From positions 1 through 64,000 of the forward strand of contig MU266393.1 of assembly GCA_021014945.1 (NCBI GenBank): 64,000 nucleotides of DNA, given 5' to 3'. The notes beneath the pieces are model-generated. The model was not told the DNA's origin. It saw only the letters and a program-made list of their open reading frames with translations, and ran no database searches. This stretch comes from Leucogyrophana mollusca (Eukaryota > Basidiomycota > Agaricomycetes > Boletales). Made by a program: the position numbers and the translations under genes. Shown piece by piece: positions 53,826 through 64,000 of this stretch (the first letter of the stretch is position 1; each line of letters begins with the position of its first letter).

Positions 53826-54274
53826 TCTGCAGATTTTGCCAAGGTGGCCGTTTATCCAGCTACCATCAGCCACTTCCAGCCGCGTGCTTCATATGCAGAG
53901 TCCTGCCGCCAAGGCTCGCTCGACACGATCTGGCGAACACCCAGGTCATATTATCAGCACTGGCCTGGATCGACTTAGAATTTCGTTTTCCTAGTCGTAG
54001 TATCTGGTTCGCCCTTCCATTTTGGCGACAACATTGGTTACAGCGAGAGTTCACTGACCCAAATGACCATATGTACTAATGTCTGTGCATTCGTGGAAGC
54101 GGAGATGATAACTTAACAATAGTGTAATGAGAGCGGTATGTAAAGGGGGGTATGTATGCGTGGAGTGGTACATAGTAATCTGTATTATGAGAGCTGATTG
54201 TTTGGGGGCGCAGGGTCTGGTATAGTGGAAGGCAATCGGAACAAAGGGTATGAAGGCACCAGCAATGGGTAAGC

Positions 54275-57200
54275 TCAGAAGAACCCACTTTCATGGAGCA
54301 TCCGTGCAAGCCTATCCTCGTCCTTCTCTCGAGGTTCACGTTCCAAACTAAGCTGCCAGAACACTTCTCCAACGTCTCTATCGCCAAAGAAATCCAGCGA
54401 CTCGTCGAGGTAGGCTAGTACAGAGGGCAGAGGGTGAAAATTATGTGGTGAAGTCTGCCAGCGCTGAAGCTCCTGAACGACTTCTGATTTTTTCTGACGC
54501 TTCCGAAAATTAACCAGATCTCCGGGTAAATAATCTTTGCTTCCGTCTTGGATATGTGTAAGAGCAGTGAGGAAAACACCTATAAAAATGTGGGCGGCGT
54601 CAAGCTTTAATGCAGATCATGGAAAGAAAGATTTATACCAATGAAAGGAATGCAAGGGGGGGAGACTTTGGCAAGCGCTGATCGATATACGTTGAAGTTC
54701 CTGTAGGAATTATAGATCGTCTCGCATGCTTCAAGCTGCGACATAAGCTTGGCGTTAACAAGACCCCAAGACCGTTGAAGTCGACGGATAGGGGACGAGT
54801 TGAGACCAGACACGATGGCGAGCATAGTTGAAAAGTTCTGGAGATGCCGACATCGCTGGCATAGGGTAAGGCTAAGAAATCGTGGACTCGAAAGTGTGCT
54901 TACATCTGCGATGGTGATGAAATGTCTCAGAACAGCGGCGCGACGCCGGGGGTCATCCTTTTGAAGAACGGTATGCGCAACCCAATTTGCGACCTGGACA
55001 ACATAGCCGGTTATTGGGTATTACAGTTGTCATCGAGTACTGAAGAAAATGATCGTACGCGGTTAGTCCTCCGAATGAAGTTAGCGATGTTGTCGTGGTG
55101 TTCATCTTTCGAGTCTTTCGAGCGCTGAAGACATTCTGCAGGCCTGATCTTCTGATAAAGTTGGCTCTCCGTAATGGTCAGCTGTCTGGCTAGTTCCAGC
55201 GCGTCGATTTCCAGAAACTCGTTCCTCTTAGGAACTATCGGAGGCGGCGGAGGTTCATGAGAGGGGTTGATGGTTAATTTAGGGTCTTGTCCTCGTTTCT
55301 AGTTTAAGATGTTAATGAGGACACCAATGGAGTAAGTGGGAGACGTACAGCGCTTTTGATGTTGTCCAACAGCCGTTTAGCCGCAGGCAAGTTGATTACT
55401 TCATCTCGAGACACGAACTCTTCCATCTGATCAAGAATATACATATCCTCTTTCTCGAGTACATGCCCATCCACTACCATGGACTTGATTGCGTTGAAAA
55501 CGCTACATGTTCGATATCAGCGGGATGAGTGCAACAGGAAAATACCGCGTACCGCATCCTGATAAAGTGCTGTTTTTCCTTCCTCCATCTGTCCAGTTCT
55601 TGAGCGTTAAGGCCAGGAGGGGGCTGAATCCAAAACCGTTCAACCAACAGCTTAAACAGTTCGTCGAGGGGAACAAATGATTTGTAAGTCATGAGGAAGG
55701 CCTTGATGAACCCAGGATCTACTGGGGTCTTCTGTGAGACCAGATCATAAGAGTGTAAAACATTGCATCGCTTACTTCGGTGTTCGTGGGCCGTCAGTCG
55801 CTCGACAAGAGCTGGAACAGTGCCTCCTCGAACAGTTCCATCGGGATCAACTAAGATTTCAGCGGGGTCGTACTTTGGACGGAGGAACCAAGGTTCATTT
55901 TCCGCGTTGAGTAGATTGACATAATGCGACGGAGCGTCCTCGCCAAAGAAATTAATGATCTTTCGATGTGCTTTCGGAGGCGTCTTTGTTATGCCTAGGT
56001 CTGTGGGCAGTATTGCATCAGTTCGTCAGCTAACAGTCTGACACGGTGTTTTACCTTCGTCATCCTTGGCGTCCCAGAGTTCGTTGGAATTGGCTGCTTT
56101 TACCGTCGGTTTTCCGCTTATGGACACAGGCGGGGAAGGAGGTCCTTGCGGAGGGGCTGGGGAGTAGGTGGCGGAAACCTTCCGGAGAATTGCATCAGGA
56201 TCGACATCCACAGTGTCATATGAGTCGTTTATAAAGGGGTCATAAGCATCGTCGCTGAGCAGAGGAACAGCCAAACTTCGATGGGACATTCGCCATTCTA
56301 TGGGGCTTTTGTTACAGCGTTCCAAAATTTCCGTCTGCTCTTTGCCGGCGAAGAGCAAGCCTTCGAGTGTTTGGCGTACTAATTGCAGGTTGAAGTCCAA
56401 CGAGTTGCTTAAGGCTTCCAGAACGTCATAGGATTCATCTCGGCCACGCCAAGCGTCGCACTCGTCGACGTGACGGACGCGCTGGGTAGTTGTAAACAAG
56501 GCGGCGCCATCATCGTAAAGTGCCTGCGTTACTGCTTCGAAAGACCGAACTAGAACTCGCGCTTTCTCGACGGCTCGGAGATATAGGGCTCCATCGGGGA
56601 GATTTTCCTGGTTAACGGGATCGATATCAACGTGTCGAGCAATATGCATATCCCCTAGAAACAGGAGTAAAGAGGAGAGCTCCTTTGTCAGAGCCTGTCC
56701 TGCTGAGATAACGGCCTCCGCTGTATGAAATATTAGATATTGGTGGAGCAGGTGACGCATCCGGGTAGCTCACCGGATCTCGTTTCGCGAAGCATAGAAG
56801 TAAACAGGGCGGATTTTTCTTGCACCTCTGCCACAAGGGATACAAACTGATTGAAGGTAGAGGTGTCAAGACTTCTTCTCGGAGCTTCCTCGTTGCCATC
56901 GATATTGACCCAGCCATACCCTTTCCATATCCCTGCAGCTCCAGCACCGGCTTTCCCTACACCAGCGTGCGGCGCTGTGAAGTATCCAAGTAGTCGCCTG
57001 AGGCCCTGATCCCCGTGCAGCTCTTGATTTCGACACCTCTGAGCTACGTCGACGAAATCAACCACCGAACGGTCAAGTTCTTCAGCGTCAAGTACCAGGT
57101 TTGACACATTATCGCTCATAGTCCAGGGTCCTTCGTTCAAAACAGCGCGTGCTGAGCATAAGAATTTCGACAGTGTCCCAATCGCTCTGCGTTGCGCCGG

Positions 57201-58343
57201 CACAAGGAGCGTCTGTGAGGCGGTGCTCACACTCCTCCGGTCTCGGGACTCCTTCGAGTGACTAGGTGTATGCCCAAATGGAGACCCGCAGACGTAGAGC
57301 AAGTCACGTATCGAAGTGATGATAGAGTTTATGAGATTGTCGATGATTTCTTCATCCACTGCTACTCGAGGGATTCCAAACTGCTGCAGATGTGTGATTA
57401 CTGAAGCTATACAAGCTTGCGAATGGTCAAGTAGGTCGGTGACAAGTTCTGGTCGCGATGGGGATAAAGCTTGGTCCAAGATCGGCGTCGAACTGCGTGA
57501 CGAAGAAGCCTCTAGCTCTGATTTGCGTTCTTCGACATCTGGGAGTGCCCTAAATGTAGAAGCCTGCTTTAGACGCGATCCTTGCCTGACGACGGAAGTT
57601 GTTTGTCCGAACGAAGTGGAACTGGGTGTTTGGTCCATAGAAGAAGCTCTCTGGTGACTGGGAAAAAGTCGTGAGCGCTCCGAGGTACTCTGACTTCGCT
57701 GTCGTAACTGGGTCGAGAAGTCGGATGAAATCCCGGGTAGCCGGTTCCCGGGGTTCGATGGGGATGGAGATGAATCTGTTTGTGCTCGAGCACGACCGAA
57801 TGTCATATTGGTATCGGGAAAAGGAAGTTCTTGCTGCAAATGAGCTGGTAAGCCCGCTGTAATACTACTCCCGTTGTTCTTCTGGTAGCCATACGGCGAC
57901 TCTTCAGCGAGTACAGGGTCCGCAGTTTCTGGTAACGAATGAGCGCCCACATCTGCGCCCGGCTGATCCAAATCTACAGCGTAAGTGAGACCGAGTGTCG
58001 CGCCGGTGCCTGCTCGCGAACTGGACTGGGAAATCGTCAGGCCAGCAAGATCGCCGCTGGAGATATCATCTTCCGTGTCCTTCGGTAAGTCGCGCGAAAG
58101 CTGGCCTGTCTCGGTGTTAGCGTAGTAGATCTAATAAGCAACCACCATTTCAGTCCAGAACTCGAGGGGCAAGTCGAAAATAGTCACCTGGCCATTATCT
58201 GTTACCTGGGGGATCCAGAAGTCTCTTGATGGGGACCGTTCTTTGGTAGCAGGAGCAGTGGGAATGGCAGGAAGACCTCTTATGCTGTGACGCATTCCTG
58301 CGCCGGGAACCACGTCTCGAAGCGCAAAAGCTCCTCTCGTCAC
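54275..58343 (-). CDS. Cdc25-type Ras guanine-nucleotide exchange factor
   Basis: The N-terminal exon visible to about 58343 has DFWIPQVTDNGQV and is spliced to YANTETGQLSRDLP, a WW-like segment typical of fungal Cdc25 and Ste6 proteins. A long Ser-rich and helical middle follows (57.97-56.05 kb). A REM (RasGEF_N) domain reads EILVDPDGTVRGGTVPALVE and DPGFIKAFLMTYKSF. The catalytic RasGEF domain contains VANWVAHTVLQK, RHFITIAD, NFSTMLAIVSGLNS, PFIG and FLTALTHIQDG, and ends LARMLHESGFF with TGA at 54277-54275. The protein activates Ras for cAMP or mating signalling. I could not find the first exon or an SH3 domain; only about 310 bp separate 58343 from the divergent Vip1-like start, so the true 5' end is unresolved. 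Confidence 0.82.
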
Positions 58344-58657
58344 GGTGAAAACCTACCCAAGATCAATCTCTCGGTGTAAGCTGGGATCACTGTCACGGTG
58401 CACTATATCAGCAGAACATTGCTTAGCATTGCAATGCTTTCACTGCCTTGCCTATCATACAGTGATTGTACCAAAAAGGAAGAACTAACGCACGCCTATG
58501 TACAATGTTTAGTCAGAAGCCTCTTTTGGGTCCGGCGTCTGCACCCGTTACAAAGGGGAGTGATGTCACGCTTGCGATAGTGGCTGTGCTAGACCAAGAT
58601 GTTTGGGCTCCAAACGCTCGCTCAAGATCAACAGTCACCCTTTCTTATTGAACAACC

Positions 58658-59855
58658 ATGTCGTCCCAAGTAACAGTAAACGTATGTCAATATCTTACGA
58701 TGCGTCAGTGTTCTGATCCTGATCTAGGTCTCGGGAATCTCTCCCACTACTTCAGAGACGGCGCTTCATGACTTCTTTAGGTAGGCTCTTGCATTTCGAG
58801 TTGGATCTTGATTGCGTTTCATTTATGCCAAATTGTCCTTACCTGACCTAGCTTCTGCGGAAAGTGAGCGTCAGGTACTTGTTCCCGTAGCTCGTAAATT
58901 TTACAGAATTCAGGATCCAGTCAATTGATCTGAAACCTGGAGATGGCGGAGAAAAGAAATCCGCAGTCATTCACTTCGAGAAACACTCGGCCGCCAACAC
59001 AGCGCTCATGGTGTGCCTTTTCGTATCATCTTCATGGATATGATCTAACGATCTCCAAGCTAAACGGCGGGCCGCTTGATGGGTCGCCACTGACCGTCAC
59101 CTCTGATACAGTCCATCATGATGACCACGACAAACACGATGGCGCCGAGCCATTTGATCAATCGGATAAACCCCGGGCTGGAAGTGCGTTGCGCTACTAC
59201 TCTCCACCAGAATCGATCTAAGTCATCTTCAGTTGCTGCCGAGTATCTCGCCAAAGGATACAAGCTGTCTGATCACATCCTGAATCGTGCCATCGAGATC
59301 GACAGTGAGCCCCTCTTCGAGCTGTGTCTCCATTGTGCCAATCAAATTCCTAGATAAGCAGGGAATCTCGAAACGATTCCTCTCTTACATGCAAGGCCTT
59401 GACACATCTGTCGGTCAGCGTGCTTTGGGGCCCGATCAAACGATCTCCGGAAAGGTGCAGTCCACCCTCAGGGATGCCCATACCAGGGCAAAGAGCGTAG
59501 ATGAACAGAAGGGTTACACTAAGGTCGCGCACGAAGTATGTTTATCTTGTACCAAAGTATTATTTTCTGACTTCAACTTCCTTCGTGCCAGTATTATTCA
59601 AAAGCCCTTTCTTCGCCGTTCGGCCAGAGCGTTCTTTCATTCTACACTTCCACATCTAAACAAGTTTTCGATATTCACGAGGAAGCGCGTCGCATCGCTG
59701 ATCAGCACAAGGCTCCGGAGCCCACCCGTTCCCCAACTGGAGGAAGCCCCGCTGTAGCAGCGTCCGCTCCCGCGGTGACCTCTACAGATGCAGTTACGAG
59801 TGGATCAGAGGTTCAACCTGACCCCGCAGTGCAGGCCGCCCCAACTGTAGTTTAA
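58658..59855 (+). CDS. Vip1-like RRM protein
   Basis: The start MSSQVTVN is spliced to VSGISPTTSETALHDFF and FCGKIQSIDLKPGDG, an RNA-recognition motif with RNP-like strands (SAVIHFEKHSAANTALM). The C-terminal half has AEYLAKGYKLSDHILNRA, RALGPDQTISGKVQSTL and VFDIHEEARRIADQHK and ends in an Ala/Pro/Thr tail with stop at 59855. This order matches fungal Vip1-type RRM proteins, which have been linked to the actin cytoskeleton and to surface-related functions. The precise RNA target is unknown. The gene is divergent from the RasGEF. Confidence 0.8.
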
Positions 59856-60184
59856 TACAAGACTAACTGATACATGTAAACTGGGTTGGTATTTCTACCT
59901 CATTCTGCTGCTATTCGGTGTCGGCTACCATACAAGTAGGCCTCCTGTAACAACACACTGTGCACATGTACCTTTGGACGAACTGATCCTTGACATTCTA
60001 TTGTGCTTTCCCCCTGAACTGGCAGCACTGTCGCGAGATGGTTTCTTTTCCCCATCCTGAGCTTGTGTTATTTTTGGGTGAAGGTAAGAGATGTAATATT
60101 GAAAATATCCCCTAACCGTTGTTGGCGCTCAAGCGCTTATACATCACATGTGAAAGGATGCTGCAGTCCCATACGGCAAGATAT
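59856..60184. other. Convergent intergenic region
   Basis: Short spacer holding the 3' ends of the Vip1-like and GH28 genes. Nothing else is visible. Confidence 0.6.
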
Positions 60185-62032
60185 TTAACAAGCCGGAAGG
60201 CTCGAGCCCAGACCACTTCCGCACGCATTAGTAACCTGAATAGTTGCTGTCACTCCGTCTTCCTTTGTGAGGTCGACGTCCTGTCAGGTATGGTGATCAA
60301 CATATTTGAGCCTACCATTGAGACGAAACGTACGTCGAATACTATATCGGTGCAACTATTAGAAGTAGGGGTGTCATGAGCCTTGAGGGATGAGAACAGA
60401 ACGCAAGACGCACGGAAAGCCTTCGATGCAGTCCAGCTGAATGGTAGGACGGGTACTGTTATCGCCCGTGCCGGTAATATCGGTGAAAGTGATGTCGGTC
60501 CATGTAATGTTACCAGTGGTTGCTGGGCAGCCTTCGTTGGGGCACCAGTAGGCGGAAACCTGCAGTACGGCACGTCAGACAATGCATTAAAACCATGGGT
60601 CTACCGGGTAGCAGAACGCTCGCCTGGATCGGATACGCAATATTCGACTTGGGGGATGTTAACGGGCAGCGTTTCAAGATGGAATGGGGGGACGAACGAA
60701 TGTGAAGCTGTGAAAGGGCGCGTGAACAGGCGGTCTCCGTACCCGAGCAATGACTTACTCGATATAAGTGGCGTTCTTCACAAGACCGGATGCACTGGGA
60801 TATGACTGGGCAATATGGAATAAGGTATGACCTTGCTGACAGACAATGAATCGTGAGTTCACCTTCAAGACGATGCCGCCATCTCCATTGTGTTGTGTCA
60901 CGTTCCTGTAGTAGATGTTCTGCACCCTATGTCACCACATTTTCAGTGCTAAAAGCAACTGCGGTTGCACAGTGAGTACATACGTTACGCCAGTCACATT
61001 GGTACCAAAAGAGCCAATATTGCAACCTGAATTTTGGGTAAGTGTTCACGTTACTCCACAATACAAGGAGCCCCCTACCAGCAGAATAGAAGCACTGGAT
61101 GTTCTCCGCGACAAAACCGTCAGTTGGGGTCTTCACTGTTACACATTCATCTCCGTTCTCAACGGAAACATCGTGAACGTAGTTGTTGTTCCCAGACATG
61201 TCGAAGCCGTCGGTCTCACCAATATGATCTGCCACGATCTTGCTCAAATAGGTTAATATGCACCGGAGTGAAGGTAATCGCGTTGCTCGCCTGCATATCA
61301 TGCGCGACATTGTTGTCTCCGATGATAGTCACATGGAACCTGCCGAGACCTTGACGAAGATTGCGAGCAATTAGAATGAATAGCTTACATCGGTGAGTTG
61401 TTCAAAGTGACCCCGCTCATGTCTACATTGTTGCATGATTGGAAACGGACAAGACGGGGACGATTAGGCTGCAGAATGCCGGGTCAGCAGAGCTCAGGAA
61501 GAAGACATAGTGAGTTACATAGGTGCCCAAGCTATACGCGCTATGGATCAGCACCCCTTAACTCAGAAAAGAACAGGGACCTCACTTTCCATCAGGGCGC
61601 CAGAGATCACCATGTCCGTAAATCGTGCCGCTGCCCTGCCAAATGACTAAAATGGCATTGAACTTCGTGCAGTCACGACCGACCACAAGGCTCACTATTT
61701 TTGCAGTCGTCAAAGGAGAACAGGGTGCCTGAAAGGTCAGCATTGAATATGAGGTTCAAGTCGCCATCGATTTCGATGGTGAAGTCCGCAACGTTGGTAA
61801 GGGTAACTGCAGTCACCAGGGCATACGTCCCTGCCGGAACGAGTAGCACGGTATCCACGGCATCCGAGGTGGTCGCAGAGGCTACACAGTTGGTGTACGC
61901 AGACATGATAGCTGGCGCTATGTCTGTCGAGTTGTCCGCGACACCGCCATAGTCAAGCACATTGCATGTCGTAAGAGCAAAGACTTCAGACAGGGACGAA
62001 AGGGCGAGCAGAAGAATGGCTGCTGAAGCCAT
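60185..62032 (-). CDS. GH28 rhamnogalacturonase-like enzyme, secreted
   Basis: The start MASAAILLLALSSLSEVFA at 62032 is a signal peptide. The beta-helix enzyme follows: TIYGHGDLWRPDG, NVDMSGVTLNNSP, then FHVTIIGDNNVAHDMQ, TDGFDMSGNNNYVHDV, NGDECVTVK, AGCNIGSFG, GGIVLK, then NITWTDITFTDITG, and the end TKEDGVTA...SSLPAC with TAA at 60185. The Asp of the TDG motif and the GDE motif are in place. The DECVTVK and GCNIGSFG forms resemble rhamnogalacturonan-type members rather than plain polygalacturonases, so pectin side-chain or backbone cleavage in plant cell walls is likely. The intron 61290-61239 has a GC donor. The segment between the SGLVKNATYIE exon and the NIAYPIQ exon could not be joined in frame with canonical sites, which leaves intactness open. 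Confidence 0.75.
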
Positions 62033-64000
62033 GTCCTAACGATGCGAGATGGTGAAGACGGGAGAACATGACACGAACGACGCCCTTTTGTACTGAAGGT
62101 GCTATAGTGTTTAGACGACTCACATGCACATACATCACAGAAGGACATCACAGTTGAACGGGGCGTGGACCGGGCGGACCGCATGCGTCAGAGGGCCGGT
62201 CTAATATATACAGTGGTGAGCGGGGGAGTAAGCCCGAAGTATTATCGAATTTTGCCGTGCAAAGACGGGGCCAAAGAGGCAGTATTCTCAGTGACGCACG
62301 ACCAGAATGTCGATCCCATGGTGATGATGAGAAACCAAAGTGCGTGTTATCGCAAAAGACCTAGAACAAAGGAAGGGAGTTCGATATAGCCCCAAGCACC
62401 AGCCACGTAGACAAGTGGGGTTGTAGTTGGCCTGGAATAGCTCTGTTGGGAGGCATAGTAAGATGGTGTGGGCCGTGGCCTGGCATTGTCATTGGTGCCA
62501 AACCAATGTTAGGGGCAGCACACCAACATTGTGGCAGTCCTAACTATCAACTATATCACCCACAGATCGCAATAATAATTCGCTTTTTGGAATCCAGAGG
62601 TCTATTATGGCCGCGCTTTGGCTGAGAAGATGTTGTCTTGGATCGTGTCGGGGTTCGTCAGGTGTCGCAGGGAGACATTTTTAAGGCCACTGGATTCCGG
62701 GATGGTGTCACTTGGAACTCTTGGAAACAAAGTACATAGGGCGCGTGGCGCCGGCGCAGTTTTGCGTAGAGGCTCCACTTTGAGTAAGTGCTGGGTGAAA
62801 GAAGCGATGGGTCCAAGAAAGCTGGCGCAGTCGCGGATGCCATCTTTGGAAGCGAAGGCTGTGAAGCACTGAGGCTGGTCGCTGAGTGAAATTTGCAACA
62901 TGCAGTCTTCCGCAGGTCGCCGGTCGACCTTGGGTTGACCATATGGAAGGAAGACACCCGTTCCTTTGCGAGGCTTACTGTATGTTGTACGTAAAGCTTT
63001 GACAAAGCCACAGCGTTGCTGAAAGTCGAAAGTTCAAATTGCAGTCTTCGCTAAGCTTCACGCAGGTCTTCAGGTGAAACAATAATGATTTGGACACGTC
63101 CGAAACACCTTGGTCGCCTCTGCGCGCGCTTGGGCACGGGCCCTTCAGACTTCCAGCTGTATCCGGGGCCTTCAGCCTAGTAAGGCAACGAATCCTGGGG
63201 ATGACATTCGGGTTGACATGGAGAGCCAGATCTGTCTTTCTTCTCCGCTCGGGAGAGCAGTTCTATCCGAGGCACCGGAGATCACATCGCGGACAAAGGG
63301 ACAGTCGTAGCTTTGTAAAACTAGGTTTGTGCTTACATATGTCGTCCACGTTGAGGCCTTGAGGATCTGTTTTTCCTTACATGTTGCATGCACGCTGCCA
63401 ATCCCTTGGCGAACGCCGCCCTTTTGATCAGAGTGGGTGGTCGTTTATAATATTATATGTAGCTATGTAGCCACACTTTTGAAAATCGGCAATCTGGACC
63501 ACTGCCTCTTCGACAAGGCGAACTTGCATGACATCTGTGATCGCAGATGTCCCCGAGTCCCCTCAGAACGGCCCGACAAGTGGGTCACTGAGGCATTCCT
63601 CTGGAGGCAATGTCAACGATTATGTTTTCGTTTGATCCAGAGGACATCAATGCATCAGACCCGCGCCGGTTCCGGCCAGCTAGTAACCTTTTCGTCTGGG
63701 ATTTTGACCGGATCGAAATGTGGATACCTGGAGCGTGTACAGTAACAATTGTAACAGGATCTTCATATGCTGACAGGCAACTTTGCTCTGCTACTTGATT
63801 GCTACAACAACACATGAGATTAGGCAGGACTTCTCCGAGTGTGTTGATTGGACGCTGGTCGACATGCTCTTGTCCATTTAGATTGAATGCGAATTACAGC
63901 TTCATCTCGGTCACAATTTATGCCCCAAGGTGTCGTACCACTCCATTTCATGGATTTATCAGGAGACTCCATCTTTGACTCTTATTTCGAGCCCTCGCTC
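62033..64000. other. Unassigned terminal region
   Basis: No gene is recognised. A minus-strand frame at about 62901-62605 (QCFTAFASKDGIRDC, then PIASFTQHLLKVEPL) has some coding character, and another at about 63393-63172 might be an exon, but I could not join them or see a domain. The first ~150 bp should include the GH28 promoter. The window ends here, so a larger gene may continue past 64000. Confidence 0.4.

Overview
The window reads as nuclear DNA of a filamentous basidiomycete, most likely a mushroom-forming Agaricomycete. Nearly every conserved gene is broken by many short introns (about 48-65 nt, GT or GC ... AG). Gene order is dense with divergent promoters. The gene set is fungal: Bms1, Scc2, Smc3, Dug2, an Msb2-like mucin, an OPT transporter, Vip1 and GH28. 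The left arm carries a two-copy F-box-like protein family of a kind I know to be expanded in Agaricomycetes, plus a Helitron.

Layout. 1-8.1 kb is accessory sequence: two divergent F-box-like paralogues (3440-4336 and 7109-8077, +), poorly conserved minus-strand genes and no housekeeping genes. 8.1-14.1 kb is a full-length autonomous Helitron Rep/helicase gene on the minus strand. Its start, first intron and final TAG are recognisable, but eight in-frame TGA codons interrupt it.

14.6-44.9 kb is a conserved housekeeping block. In order: a Cep57/Ppc89-like spindle-pole-body protein (-), the ribosome-assembly GTPase Bms1 (+), the cohesin loader Scc2 (+), a Sec14-like lipid transfer protein (-), an RPAP3-like TPR co-chaperone (-), the glutathione-degrading peptidase Dug2 (+), a zinc alcohol dehydrogenase (+), the cohesin subunit Smc3 (+) and ribosomal protein uL23 (+).

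45.5-62.0 kb is surface, signalling and metabolism: an Msb2-like transmembrane mucin with twelve Cys-pair repeats (+), an epoxide hydrolase (-), an oligopeptide transporter (+), a Cdc25-type Ras exchange factor (-), a Vip1-like RRM protein (+) and a GH28 rhamnogalacturonase-like enzyme (-). 62.0-64.0 kb holds nothing I can assign.

Functional links. Scc2 loads the cohesin ring that contains Smc3, and the two genes lie under 10 kb apart. Bms1 and uL23 both serve large-scale ribosome production. The Msb2-like mucin and the RasGEF are both upstream inputs to fungal morphogenesis signalling. These links follow from known family roles; co-regulation is not shown by the sequence.

The observations I rate highest are: the all-TGA decay of the Helitron gene, which fits CpG deamination; the Cys-pair repeat array in the mucin; at least four introns with GC donors in four different genes; and the 24-nt gap between the Helitron stop and an F-box-like gene, which leaves no room for a normal Helitron 3' end.
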